In this document: one piece after another, positions 26,539 to 35,421 of the stretch
Position numbering within the stretch: the first letter of the stretch is position 1
How the letters are laid out: each line of letters starts with the position of its first letter
From: Candidatus Rifleibacteriota bacterium
Lineage (GTDB): Bacteria > Muiribacteriota > Ozemobacteria > Ozemobacterales > Ozemobacteraceae
Direction of reading: 5' to 3'
NCBI GenBank assembly: GCA_015233565.1
Contig: JADFXM010000017.1
Span: forward strand, 1 to 64,000
DNA: 64,000 bases
Program-made: the position numbers and the translations under genes
Notes under the pieces: generated by a model
Databases searched by the model: none
Seen by the model: only the letters and a program-made list of their open reading frames with translations
Told to the model about the DNA's origin: nothing

Positions 26539-29311
26539 TTGCTCCGGAGATTGAGATCGTTAAATCAACATCATCAAGGCAAAATTGATACCTTTCTAAA
26601 TCTGGAGAAGTATAGGGATTGAATCTTGGATTATAACGAAGTATTCCTCCCCCGTAAAAGCTATTGAAAAAACTGGGGAAAGTCTTGCCGATTTTACCTG
26701 GGCCGGCTATGGTAAAGGCAGCCAGTCCTCCACTGAGAAAAATCTTGCATGACGGATCATTCTTTACCCCTGAATCGCTGACAACAGAAGCTGGATTGCC
26801 ATTGGTAGAAATGGCAGGACTTAAGGCGGCTAGATATGCGTGCACCGGTTTGGGGTCAGCGGTAGTACGAGCTGGTATTTTTATATAACCATCAAGCGCA
26901 ATGGTCGAAAACAGTAGTTTGGATGTGCCGTCGTTGGAATCAATGTATGGGCTATTAACATTTACGCCCTTCATTTGCAAATTTCCGTTTTCAAGAATCA
27001 TGATTCCCGAACTTTCCAGTCTAATGTATTTGTCAATCAGCAAATCGTTGCTTCTATTTGAAGGTCTTTTCAGGAAATAAATTCCAGGTTTTTTAAAAAC
27101 GTATTCTCCACCTTCATCGCTGAATAGTCCTGAGTCTACCAGGAATTTTGTTTCTCTGGCCCCTGTGAGTTTGGGGTCGCTGAGGTCAATAATTTTAGTA
27201 ACTCGTGGTAACAGACCCCACTTAACAAAGTCTCCCGGTTTTCCAGCGGATTTTTGAAAATAGCACTCTAAAAGATTTCCGTAATAAAAAGTTTTGTAAT
27301 TCAGGGTTCCAACGGAGGAGCCGGTTGGGGCATTGTAATGCCACATTTGAAATGGTGAAGGGGGTTGTACCAGACGCCAATTTGAGCAGGGGGGTGGTGA
27401 AGGAGGATCGCCATTATTCAGATTTTGATTGTTGATTCCTGGAACGATTCGCCTGTCATTGACCTTTCCGATTCCTTTAACATCAAGACTTAGCCATTTG
27501 CTCAAATCAGGTGGGGTAGGGGTAAAGCCCATAAGGTCGAAGATTACATTAAAAGGTAATCCGATAAATGATTGAGTTGGATAATGACCATTTCTGGGGC
27601 TGACTGCTTCGAGAGACAAAACGCCGATAGGGTCTGGCGGGATATCTGACGTGTCTGCCTTAAGAAAATCTGCATATTTTTGAGGGACCAGTGACCCAGC
27701 CCAGACAAAACAATCGATTTTGGGATTAACTGGAATTGAGCTAAACAATTTCGAAAGATTGAATGGGTTCATCGCGAATCGCCTGATGATTCCGAAATTT
27801 TCTTGTGGGGGAGGGACTCTACCATTCCAGAATAGCTGGTTATATTCCAGGAAATCTGCAAGAACAAACCCAACCACTAGTGTTCTGGAGATGTAGTGTC
27901 TTGTTCCACAAGGCATTAGCCAACTTGAAAAACAATCAGCCCTTTCTAGATAAACAGAATTGTTTGGGTTAGAGGGGTCCGGTTTATGCCAAAGTTTTCT
28001 GCTTTCCACGCCTTTATCGTTGGGGTCAAGCCCTTTTTCGGTGGTATAGAAGCCGCAAAGAAGGGAAAACAGTTCATCGCCAAGTGAGGAATTGAGATCA
28101 AATTTATTTGGGTTGGAAACAATTCTTGGTGTTACTACCAGCTTGCCGCTGTTTCCGACTTTTGGCCAACTCAAATACACATGTCCACCCACCCCTGAAT
28201 CGGCATTTCCCTGATAGCCGCTGAAAGGATCTTTGGAGACTGCTCCTGATACAGCTGGGGCATAACCTGCAGGAATTTTCAAAAGAACAGGGTTATTCCG
28301 AGACAAATCAGTTCGACAAGATGGGTCGGTGTCGGGGTCCCCTGGGGGCCCCAGGAATATCCAACCGTTTTTGGAAAGCACTTCAACAGTGTCGTTCTCT
28401 CCACCGACGGGGGGAGCCGCTTCCGTTGAAAAGGTGTCTGTACCATTTATCACGATTAGCCGTTTTGGAGGACCTTTTGGTTTTGCCGGAGTTGTCCAGG
28501 AATCGTAATCACCATTGAACATCGTACTGACCTGATTAAATGCGTCTGAATGAGGAGTATATGGGGCAAAAACGGAGAAGCGAGCATACGGGCCGGGAAT
28601 CATGCTTACGACCTTATATTGTCGCTTTATTGATGCAGTCCTTACTACTCCACGAAAATACACCCGGCAAGTAAGTTTGACTTCTCCCCACTTTTCGACG
28701 GAATCTCGTCCTCCCATGAATGCTAACTTCTTTTGGGTATTTGGGTCAGGGGCTTCAAGGTAATCATCGTAAATTTGGTTCATTACGGATTGTGGTTGTT
28801 TTAAATCCGCTACAAAAGGTTTTACAAGCGAAATTGGGTTGGAAAACTCCAATGCCATTAGCTCACAGACTGGATTATTTCCAAAATATGAAGTTAAACG
28901 GGAAAGTTTGTCGGCAAATTGGAATTGATAAGAATTTAAAATTTTCTGGTATTGGTCTCCGACTTTTTCCAGGAAATTGCCATTGGGGTCAGGTGAGGCT
29001 GAAGCGATGGTTTGAACCGTGTAAGGCATTTGTGAAAAAATGAAGGGAGCAAGCGCCTGGAACTGAAATTTCGGGGATTGGGAAGGTGAGGGTTTTTGCG
29101 AGTCAAGGGATTGAAGCGATCGGGCTAGAAGGCGAGCCCCGTTTAGTGCCAAGCTCGAAGTAATTTCAGATAACTCTTCATAATGCATTCGGTCATACTG
29201 GCGCCTAGACAAAAAATTATAGGAAAAAATAAATATTGCCATTATTGATAAAATAACAGCAACTGTTACGAGGATCATCCCACCTTTGAAAGTTCTTTTT
29301 TTTTCTTTCAT
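26531..29311 (-). CDS. Very large PilX/GspK-like membrane-anchored pilus protein
   Basis: This 926-residue protein has an N-terminal Gly-Gly-Met-Ile-Leu-Val-Thr-Val-Ala-Val-Ile segment followed by one membrane helix, like PilX or GspK-type minor pilins, but without the Glu at +5. The rest is a huge exported domain rich in Pro, Gly, Asn and Asp. Minor pilins of this class usually have 200-350 residues. It starts an operon with two pseudopilins, and a tip-adhesin role is my inference. No ribosome binding site is visible before the ATG, and the terminator of the preceding gene ends just upstream, so the start of its transcript is unclear. Confidence 0.65.
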   Translation of the reverse strand: MKEKKRTFKGGMILVTVAVILSIMAIFIFSYNFLSRRQYDRMHYEELSEITSSLALNGARLLARSLQSLDSQKPSPSQSPKFQFQALAPFIFSQMPYTVQTIASASPDPNGNFLEKVGDQYQKILNSYQFQFADKLSRLTSYFGNNPVCELMALEFSNPISLVKPFVADLKQPQSVMNQIYDDYLEAPDPNTQKKLAFMGGRDSVEKWGEVKLTCRVYFRGVVRTASIKRQYKVVSMIPGPYARFSVFAPYTPHSDAFNQVSTMFNGDYDSWTTPAKPKGPPKRLIVINGTDTFSTEAAPPVGGENDTVEVLSKNGWIFLGPPGDPDTDPSCRTDLSRNNPVLLKIPAGYAPAVSGAVSKDPFSGYQGNADSGVGGHVYLSWPKVGNSGKLVVTPRIVSNPNKFDLNSSLGDELFSLLCGFYTTEKGLDPNDKGVESRKLWHKPDPSNPNNSVYLERADCFSSWLMPCGTRHYISRTLVVGFVLADFLEYNQLFWNGRVPPPQENFGIIRRFAMNPFNLSKLFSSIPVNPKIDCFVWAGSLVPQKYADFLKADTSDIPPDPIGVLSLEAVSPRNGHYPTQSFIGLPFNVIFDLMGFTPTPPDLSKWLSLDVKGIGKVNDRRIVPGINNQNLNNGDPPSPPPCSNWRLVQPPSPFQMWHYNAPTGSSVGTLNYKTFYYGNLLECYFQKSAGKPGDFVKWGLLPRVTKIIDLSDPKLTGARETKFLVDSGLFSDEGGEYVFKKPGIYFLKRPSNRSNDLLIDKYIRLESSGIMILENGNLQMKGVNVNSPYIDSNDGTSKLLFSTIALDGYIKIPARTTADPKPVHAYLAALSPAISTNGNPASVVSDSGVKNDPSCKIFLSGGLAAFTIAGPGKIGKTFPSFFNSFYGGGILRYNPRFNPYTSPDLERYQFCLDDVDLTISISGAND

Positions 29312-29313
29312 AT

Positions 29314-29350
29314 CAAAAAAACGGAAGACATAACCTGTCTTCCGTTTTTA
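29314..29350. terminator. Bidirectional terminator hairpin
   Basis: A 10-bp perfect stem (29321-29330 with 29336-29345) with a 5-nt loop is flanked by A-run and T-run on both sides. On the minus strand it follows the zinc-ribbon gene and should terminate it. It also lies within 40 nt upstream of the 926-residue pilus gene. Confidence 0.88.
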
Positions 29351-29365
29351 TTCAAAAAATGAATT

Positions 29366-29644
29366 TTAGCCTTCTTTTTGTTTGTTGAAGCAATCCCGGC
29401 AGTATACAGGTTTTTCTCCGGTGGGTCTGAAGGGAACTTGGGTTTCTTGACCACAAGCTACACAAACCACAGTATGCATTTGGCGCCCATTGGCTGCCTT
29501 GCGGGGTGGCTTCCTCTGAGTTCGACAGGCTTTACACCTGGCGGGCTCGTGCTCGAACCCCTTTTCTTGATAAAACTGTTGTTCGGCAACGGTAAAAGCA
29601 AACGGTTTCCCACAAGTCTTACAGGTAATGGTCTTGTCTTCCAT
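29366..29644 (-). CDS. Small zinc-ribbon protein
   Basis: This 92-residue protein carries several CxxC motifs: Cys-Lys-Thr-Cys early on, Cys-Lys-Ala-Cys in the middle, Cys-Val-Ala-Cys and Cys-Arg-Asp-Cys near the end. This matches the zf-trcl/CxxC_CxxC_SSSS type of paired zinc-binding domains. The Phe-Tyr-x-x-Lys-Gly-Phe between the first two motifs is typical of the zf-trcl domain. I start at 29644 because GAGG lies about 8 nt upstream; the frame extends to 29662. A nucleic-acid-binding role is assumed for the family but not shown. It has its own terminator. Confidence 0.85.
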   Translation of the reverse strand: MEDKTITCKTCGKPFAFTVAEQQFYQEKGFEHEPARCKACRTQRKPPRKAANGRQMHTVVCVACGQETQVPFRPTGEKPVYCRDCFNKQKEG

Positions 29645-30211
29645 TAAACACAACCTCATCATTTGTTAGATTAAAGAGCCCTTGAAAACACTTCGGGCGC
29701 CACCGAAATTCCCGCAGATTAATTTCGAGGAATCGCCGGGATGACGCGAGTTTTCCCCGACCAAATAAGAATAAGTACTGACTTAAACCTAAATGCCACC
29801 TCGAAATAGAGATAACGCTAATCGCGTCGCCTCCTCCGTTTGGGATACTTAGACTATTGCCCCTTTTCAGGGAAATTTTCGAAAATACACCAAAAGAAGT
29901 TGGTCTAAATGATAATAGCAAAGGAGGGGTTAATAGTCAACATACTTTTTTATTTTGTACGATTACCTAAAATAGGTAAAATGTTTGAGAACTTTTTTGC
30001 ACAATGAGGAGCTTTACTGAGTGTACCTATAAGAAGAAGTGTTCAATTTCAACATTCCTGATGCGTAGATGAATTGATCAAAATTTTAGAGTTTCCAGTC
30101 GGAAATCCACTTACGTATTATTCACAAAAAAAATGTTTATGCGTGTCGAAACCTCTTCAAAATTGTGCCAAATGAGTTCATCCAAAATCAGGAGGCCTAA
30201 ACTTATTAAAT

Positions 30212-30432
30212 CTGATGTTCCAACTGGAAAATGATCTAAAGTCAGCACTGGAAAATAAAAAGAAAGCGGTTTTTCAAAAAGTGCGTAGCCAGTATTTCAT
30301 TAGAGTAAAAATCTCTGTTGAAGACTGTTTCAGAAGTTTGGTGTCATTTTTTGAAATCTCGCCCATTCTTGGCCTTTGATTAGCTTTAGCATTGCACCAA
30401 TTGAGAATACGCACATGGAACATCCGTTAAAT
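30212..30432 (+). repeat. Dispersed repeat R1, copy 2
   Basis: This copy aligns essentially without gaps with 1620-1841 and is the version with the intact 54-codon frame at 30215-30379. It ends about 20 bp before an R2 repeat, so two unrelated repeat families have landed next to each other. Confidence 0.8.
30215..30379 (+). CDS. Possible 54-residue protein in repeat R1 (doubtful)
   Basis: An ATG frame runs for 54 codons inside repeat copy 2, giving a Lys-rich N-terminal half and a hydrophobic C-terminal half. In copy 1 the same frame is stopped after three codons but is otherwise open to the same TGA, with a mix of silent and replacement changes. A GGAGG lies too far upstream (about 20 nt) to be convincing. 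It may be a decayed fragment of a larger gene or chance. Confidence 0.2.
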   Translation: MFQLENDLKSALENKKKAVFQKVRSQYFIRVKISVEDCFRSLVSFFEISPILGL

Positions 30433-30453
30433 TGCAATGACTTAAAAGTGCGC

Positions 30454-30597
30454 AGCAGCAAAGTGTAAATTAATATTGCCATTGGCAATTAGCCATACAA
30501 TTCAAAAAAAAATTGCGAAAAATTATTTTTTTTCAAATTTTCTGTACTTGCGTTGGTGCAGGTTTATTAGTCAAGTTTTTTTACTTTTTTTTCGTTG
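30454..30597 (+). repeat. Dispersed repeat R2, copy B
   Basis: This copy is in the same orientation as 4884-5021 and in reverse orientation to 36811-36956 and 36978-37117. It lies about 110 bp upstream of the first clostripain gene and may overlap its promoter region. Confidence 0.75.
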
Positions 30598-30705
30598 AAA
30601 AATGCGTTACTCACTTGCGGATTTCGTAAAAATTAAATAAACTTAAGAAATGGTTGATGTGGGCAATTCCTATTAATTCATAAGTAAAAAAAGTAAGGGG
30701 GCATC

Positions 30706-32058
30706 ATGAACCAATCGAAATTATTTTTCATCCTTGCCATTTTTTTATCCCTGACGTTTTATTCGACTGCATTTTCTGCTGTTCAAAAAGAATGGACGGT
30801 TGCAGTATTTTTGAATGCGGATAACAACCTAGATCAATTTGGCGTTGAAGATCAGACTGAAATGGCAAAGGTTGGATCCAATGATTGGCTTAATGTTGTT
30901 ACTCTAATTGCCCGCCAGAGCGGCCCAGCAGTGTATAATTATATCGAAAATGGCAAAATAACTCGGATTCCTGGAACCCCTGCAGTTAAGCTCGACATGG
31001 GAGACTATAGAACTCTGATTAATTTCGCCAAATGGGTGGTTGCAAATTATCCTGCCAAAAAGTATGCCTTAGTAATATGGAATCATGGAAGTGGCTGGAA
31101 GAAGGGAAAAGTCACTCGTGGAATTTCCTACGATGATTCAACGAATAACTACATTAAAACCAACGAATTGGGAGTTGCATTGAATGAAATTAAAACCGCT
31201 ATTGGCCATAACCTTGACATTCTTGACATGGATGCCTGTTTGATGCAGATGGCTGAAGTCGCTTATGAATGTTTAAATAAGGTTGATTTTATTGTAGCGT
31301 CTGAAGAGGTGGAACCTGGAAAAGGAACTCCCTACGACGATGTTTTGAATTCATTATCAAAAGATTCCGCTCCTGAAGACTTTGCGAAAGCGTGGGTTAA
31401 AGCTTACGGTGCGTCATATAACCATGGCAGCCAGGGTGATGAATCCTGTACGCAGTCCTGTATAAAAGTATCTGAGCTTGGTGTGGTTTATGATGCAATG
31501 AACGGTCTTGTTAAGTCTGCCATGTCAGGAAAATTCAATGACGGTTTCTCAAAGGCTTTAAAAAGTGTTAAGAAATTTGAAGACAGTGATAATATTGATC
31601 TTATCCATTTTGCCCAACTCCTAAAAGGTTTGATTCCAGATGAAAGTATCAAAACGGCTTCAGATAAATTGATTGCAGCCTCTCAAAATGCTGTAATAGC
31701 TTGTTCAAACATAGGTCAGGAAAATGTAAATGCTTTTGGATTAGCCGCATATTTCCCGATTGCACAACCGACCTTTGATGATAACTATAAAAATCTGGAT
31801 TTTTCGGCTGCAGTAAAATGGGAAGGAATGATTCTCGATTATTACAACAAGAATAAGGCTGATTCTGTAATTACCAATGCTTCCAATGGTAATGTTACTG
31901 CCTTGAAAGCTTATGTTGCAGGTGCTGATCCAAAAAATAAGAAACTAAATCGTTTCGTTGCCCAGAAAATAAATTTTGAGTTAAACTCCGGGAAGAAGCT
32001 CCCAAGATCTGTTGTTGCCGAAACCAATGAGCTGGTTAGAACGCTTCTTGCAAAGTAG
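30706..32058 (+). CDS. Secreted clostripain-family (C11) cysteine peptidase, paralogue 1
   Basis: This 450-residue protein has a signal peptide cut near Phe-Ser-Ala. The C11 catalytic dyad is visible: His127 in Asn-His-Gly-Ser-Gly-Trp and Cys178 in Asp-Ala-Cys-Leu-Met. Clostripain cleaves after Arg and is secreted and calcium-activated; the target here is unknown. The segment Asn-Ala-Asp-Asn-Asn-Leu-Asp at about 37-43 is typical of the family N-terminus. A close paralogue follows about 490 bp downstream, with the same architecture and an almost identical length, so the pair arose by duplication. The C-terminal ~80 residues are helical and unlike known domains. An AAGGGGG site precedes the ATG. 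Confidence 0.92.
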   Translation: MNQSKLFFILAIFLSLTFYSTAFSAVQKEWTVAVFLNADNNLDQFGVEDQTEMAKVGSNDWLNVVTLIARQSGPAVYNYIENGKITRIPGTPAVKLDMGDYRTLINFAKWVVANYPAKKYALVIWNHGSGWKKGKVTRGISYDDSTNNYIKTNELGVALNEIKTAIGHNLDILDMDACLMQMAEVAYECLNKVDFIVASEEVEPGKGTPYDDVLNSLSKDSAPEDFAKAWVKAYGASYNHGSQGDESCTQSCIKVSELGVVYDAMNGLVKSAMSGKFNDGFSKALKSVKKFEDSDNIDLIHFAQLLKGLIPDESIKTASDKLIAASQNAVIACSNIGQENVNAFGLAAYFPIAQPTFDDNYKNLDFSAAVKWEGMILDYYNKNKADSVITNASNGNVTALKAYVAGADPKNKKLNRFVAQKINFELNSGKKLPRSVVAETNELVRTLLAK

Positions 32059-32548
32059 ACGAGAATTTGAGTTGTAATCTGCTATTTGACTAATCATCCC
32101 GTGACGATCATTTCTAGCTTTCGAATCGTTGACTTTTCAGAGTTATTTGTCTTTACGAGCAAACAGGATGAGTCTGACTTTGGCTTTATGTATTTGAAAG
32201 ATTGCTTCGGTAAATCGAAAACCCATATAGTTAGGAAGGAAGATTTGACAAAAGTGTCTTTCAATACCATAACCCCCTGGAATCGTGTTGTACATTTTTC
32301 CAAAAAGATAAATTAAAATGAGATTAATTTTTTTTTAAAAACTGCTTGACACGGTACTTACCTAGTGTTAATTTGGAACACTAGTGAGAATTTTTTTAAA
32401 GGAGGTTTTGAACGAAGAAAAGTAGGTATAACTTTTTTTTCGGTAGTTAATCAGGTTTTAAAGTATCAATTGTATGGTTTATTAAGTATGCTGTAATTAG
32501 TAGTTGATTAGCCCCGGACAAGATTATAAGAGTATAAGGAGTAGTACA
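32059..32548. other. Intergenic region with promoter and palindrome of the second clostripain gene
   Basis: The gap between the two peptidase genes holds a strong promoter candidate with an internal palindrome (32346-32384, listed separately) and a ~165-nt 5' leader. An AAAGGAGG at 32398-32405 sits in the leader with no convincing frame after it. Confidence 0.5.
32346..32384 (+). promoter_or_regulatory. Promoter with palindromic operator before the second clostripain gene
   Basis: A consensus -35 TTGACA (32346-32351), a 17-nt spacer and a -10 like TAATTT (32369-32374) are visible. The perfect palindrome CTAGTGTT-N7-AACACTAG (32362-32369 and 32377-32384) brackets and touches the -10, the arrangement expected of a repressor operator. 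No obvious regulator gene is adjacent. Confidence 0.65.
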
Positions 32549-33898
32549 ATGAAACGAGTAGTGAGTATTTTAGCGCTGGTTCTTTTTGTTTCCTTTTTTG
32601 TTTCCCCCTCTTTCGCCGCCACTCAAAAAGAATGGACCTATATGGTCTATATCAATGGTAACAACAACCTGAGTTCTTATGGCGTCAAAAACCAAAATGA
32701 AATGGCCAAAGTCGGCTCTAACGATTTTTTAAACATTGTTACCCTTTTGGCTCAATCAGGTAAAGATACCGTTCTCAATTATGTTGAGAAAAATCATGTT
32801 ACCCAACTAAAGAATTATGGTCGGCCGGATATGGGCGATTATAAGCAACTGGTTTCCTTTTTCAAAGATATTGCCACTCAATATCCTGCGAAACATTATG
32901 CCTTGATCATTTGGAATCATGGTTCCGGTTGGAAAAACGTTGGAAGCGAAATCATCAAGGGAATTTCCTATGACGACGCGTCAGGCAACCACATTACAAC
33001 TGCTCAATTGGGCACTGCAATGGGTCAGATTAAGCAGTTCCTTGGACGGAACCTTGACATCGTCGGAATGGATGCCTGTTTGATGGCCATGATGGAAGTT
33101 GCTTATGTCCTCAGAGGAAGCGTTGATTACATGGTTGGTTCCGAGGAAACTGAACCAGGCGACGGATATCCATATGATAAAATTCTTAGTCCTTTAACTG
33201 CCCAAACCAGCGTAGAAGATTTTACCAAAGTTTGGGTTAAAGCTTATGCTGACTCCTTCAACGGAGGAAGCCATGGAAATTACCCCTCGACTCAATCATC
33301 CATTAACATTGCCAAACTTGATGCTCTCAAAGATGCAATCGATGGTTTTGCGAAGACTGTAATGGCTGGATCTTTCGCCCCCCAATTCAAGACTGCTCTT
33401 GGAACTGTCCAACATTTCTATTATAGCACCAACATTGACCTTCTCAATCTCCTTGCTCTCCTTAAGGGAAGCATCAATGATGCGGGTTTCTTGACAGCAG
33501 CAAACAAACTTGAAGCAGCGGTAAAAGATGCCGTCGTTGCTAATGGAACTTCTCAAGCCTCAATGGCGAATGCTTGTGGCCTTGCGATTTATTTCCCAAC
33601 CACTTCAACCAGTTTTGATGCGGCTTACAAACAATTGGCTTTCGCCACTGATTGCCAATGGATGCAGATGGTTCAAGATTTCTATGTCAAGACCACCGCT
33701 CCAACCATTATCGCCGATGTTGAAGCTGGAAATGTAAACAGTCTTGTTGATTATGCAAAGACTGCTAACGAGAACAATCGTGAAGTCACCAATGCTTTGA
33801 TTGCTCAACTCAATTTCCGCGTCTTTGCAGAAGGCGGACTTGATGCTTCAGTTCAAGACAATGTTAAGAGCCTTGTAACGGAACTTAGAAACAAATAA
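32549..33898 (+). CDS. Secreted clostripain-family (C11) cysteine peptidase, paralogue 2
   Basis: This 449-residue protein starts at the ATG at 32549, 7-8 nt after AAGGAG; an in-frame TTG upstream at 32504 is unsupported. The signal peptide ends near Ser-Phe-Ala-Ala. The dyad residues are His124 in Asn-His-Gly-Ser-Gly-Trp and Cys177 in Asp-Ala-Cys-Leu-Met. It matches paralogue 1 along its entire length, including the Gly-Ser-Glu-Glu-x-Glu-Pro-Gly segment after the Cys. It has its own regulated-looking promoter and a terminator, so it can be expressed separately from paralogue 1. Confidence 0.93.
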   Translation: MKRVVSILALVLFVSFFVSPSFAATQKEWTYMVYINGNNNLSSYGVKNQNEMAKVGSNDFLNIVTLLAQSGKDTVLNYVEKNHVTQLKNYGRPDMGDYKQLVSFFKDIATQYPAKHYALIIWNHGSGWKNVGSEIIKGISYDDASGNHITTAQLGTAMGQIKQFLGRNLDIVGMDACLMAMMEVAYVLRGSVDYMVGSEETEPGDGYPYDKILSPLTAQTSVEDFTKVWVKAYADSFNGGSHGNYPSTQSSINIAKLDALKDAIDGFAKTVMAGSFAPQFKTALGTVQHFYYSTNIDLLNLLALLKGSINDAGFLTAANKLEAAVKDAVVANGTSQASMANACGLAIYFPTTSTSFDAAYKQLAFATDCQWMQMVQDFYVKTTAPTIIADVEAGNVNSLVDYAKTANENNREVTNALIAQLNFRVFAEGGLDASVQDNVKSLVTELRNK

Positions 33899-33910
33899 AG
33901 TCAGAAATAA

Positions 33911-33940
33911 AACCGGGGTGAAAGCCCCGGTTTTTTTTTT
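33911..33940 (+). terminator. Rho-independent terminator
   Basis: A perfect stem (33911-33918 with 33925-33932, GC core CCGGGG/CCCCGG) with a 6-nt loop runs directly into a T10 run. It lies 13 nt after the stop of the second clostripain gene. Confidence 0.95.
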
Positions 33941-34030
33941 CCCAAAAAACAATAGCGGGCTTTTTGAGTAATGTAGACAAGAGAAAAGAAAGGTTTTATA
34001 ATTTTCCAAAACTAGTATGGAGAAAAGTCA

Positions 34031-34381
34031 GTGGAAAAATTTAAGCTTGAACGTCGAAGAGAAGATGAAGTTGAGAAAATAGCCCTTTTTGGTTACCTGG
34101 AAAATAATGGAGGGATGGAACTTAAAAAATCTATTGACTCCAGACTCCAAGAAGGTATTTTGAAATTTGTGATAAATTTCCAGGGAATTGAATTGATTTC
34201 AAGTCCTGGAGTTGCAGCGCTATTAGATGTTGGAAGTCGCGTTATTGATGACTTTGATGGAAGAATAAGTGTTTATGGGATCGACCAACACCATCTTGCT
34301 GTCCTTGAAATGTCCGGTTTTTTCTTTCTGGTTACACAAGCGGCAAACGAAGCTGAAGCAATTAAGCAGGTAAGAGAATAA
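34031..34381 (+). CDS. STAS-domain (anti-anti-sigma-like) protein
   Basis: This 116-residue single STAS domain starts with GTG, preceded by GGAG about 9 nt upstream. It contains the SpoIIAA-like strand-helix Val-Ile-Asn-Phe-x-Gly-Ile-Glu-Leu-Ile-Ser-Ser-Pro-Gly-Val-Ala-Ala-Leu, with a serine at the usual phosphorylation position. Such proteins sequester anti-sigma factors when dephosphorylated. No anti-sigma kinase or PP2C phosphatase is next to it, so its partner lies elsewhere. Confidence 0.85.
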   Translation: MEKFKLERRREDEVEKIALFGYLENNGGMELKKSIDSRLQEGILKFVINFQGIELISSPGVAALLDVGSRVIDDFDGRISVYGIDQHHLAVLEMSGFFFLVTQAANEAEAIKQVRE

Positions 34382-34409
34382 GGTTGTATATCTTCCTTTA
34401 AACCTGATT

Positions 34410-35351
34410 TTACGCGATATTCCATGTACCATCGGAATTTGCTTTTATCCTTTTTTTAGCATGGAGTTTAGCAAGGATATTTTCAATTTTTTCGACGCTG
34501 ACTCCAAAGGTAGCCGCCATCTCTTTTGTGGTACATGGGTGTCGGAAAAGCAATGCCTGAATTCTTTCTTCACCAAGTTCACCTGAGGGGTTCAAAGAAA
34601 TTTTAGGAAGTGGCGAAAGCTCGTAAGCTGTGGAAATATTAATTCCCAAATCCAAGTGTTTTTTAAAAATAAGCAAATTTTCCGGAGAAACAGCTTTTAC
34701 CGTGTCATCAGATGGTGATCTGACGGCAGTGTTCAAATATATTCCATCAACTTTGTGTAACGATTTAATAAAACTTCCAAGTTTTTGGGCGTTTTCCAGG
34801 TAATCATTTACCCCGGCGATAAGAAAAATTTCGATTTCTAAAAAACCTCTGAATTTTTTGGAAAACTCGGTTAGACCTAGAAGTGTTGTTTTCAGAGTTA
34901 TTCCGGACGCAGGCCTATGAATTTTTTGAAATATCACATCGTCGAGTGTGGTCAAGGTTGGCATTACTTTTTCAACTAAACTCAAGTCTTCTCGGACTTC
35001 GGGTAAGTGCAGCAAAGTCCCATTGGTGATTACACACACAGGAATTCCTGAAACCATTTTAATTTTGCTGATAATTTTCCCAATTTCACTATGTAATGTG
35101 GGTTCGCCTGTTCCAGAGAAGGTAATCCAATCGGGGGAGGGGGAAATTTCCTCAAGACTTAGAAATAGCTCTGAGAGTACTTCCTCGTAATTACAAAATG
35201 ATCTACGCGAATTAGTGGGGTTAAGAGTTTGATGCAGTTGGCAATAACAACAATTAAGAGTACAATTTTTCCCGGGAGTGATGTCTATTCCAAGAGAACG
35301 TCCCAATCTGCGAGAAGGCACAGGTCCAAAAACAAATTTATTCTTTTTCAA
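34410..35351 (-). CDS. Radical SAM protein with C-terminal winged helix
   Basis: This 313-residue protein carries the [4Fe-4S] cluster motif Cys30-x3-Cys34-x2-Cys37 in the N-terminal part, followed by the Ser-Gly-Thr-Gly-Glu-Pro-Thr (GGE-like) SAM-binding strand. The N-terminal Gly-Pro-Val-Pro-Ser-Arg-Arg-Leu-Gly-x-Ser-Leu-Gly is typical of a conserved but uncharacterised radical SAM group. The last ~65 residues look like a winged helix-turn-helix (Thr-Thr-Lys-Glu-Met-Ala...Val-Glu-Lys-Ile), found in some members. The reaction is unknown. Convergent with the STAS gene. Confidence 0.85.
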   Translation of the reverse strand: MKKNKFVFGPVPSRRLGRSLGIDITPGKNCTLNCCYCQLHQTLNPTNSRRSFCNYEEVLSELFLSLEEISPSPDWITFSGTGEPTLHSEIGKIISKIKMVSGIPVCVITNGTLLHLPEVREDLSLVEKVMPTLTTLDDVIFQKIHRPASGITLKTTLLGLTEFSKKFRGFLEIEIFLIAGVNDYLENAQKLGSFIKSLHKVDGIYLNTAVRSPSDDTVKAVSPENLLIFKKHLDLGINISTAYELSPLPKISLNPSGELGEERIQALLFRHPCTTKEMAATFGVSVEKIENILAKLHAKKRIKANSDGTWNIA

Positions 35352-35421
35352 ATTCGTTGACCCCTATTATTCTTTTCTAATAGTTAATCGCTGCTGTTGA
35401 GTTATTGAAGAGGAAATTTCT

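Larger units (their letters stand above)
29645..30705. other. 1-kb intergenic region with repeats R1 and R2 side by side
   Basis: The first third (about 29690-29870) is clearly more GC-rich than its surroundings and carries short inverted fragments but no gene. The middle contains R1 copy 2 (30212-30432), and R2 copy B (30454-30597) follows within 25 bp. The right end holds the GGGGG-type ribosome binding site of the clostripain gene. A 54-codon frame inside R1 is listed separately. Confidence 0.55.

Noticed and set aside
29619..29921. 100-codon minus-strand frame overlapping the zinc-ribbon gene
   Set aside because: It overlaps a well-supported gene in another frame and its product has no coding character.
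32086..32316. 76-codon plus-strand frame (and a 69-codon one on the other strand) between the clostripain genes
   Set aside because: It starts with TTG without a ribosome binding site, and both strands are open, typical of chance frames.
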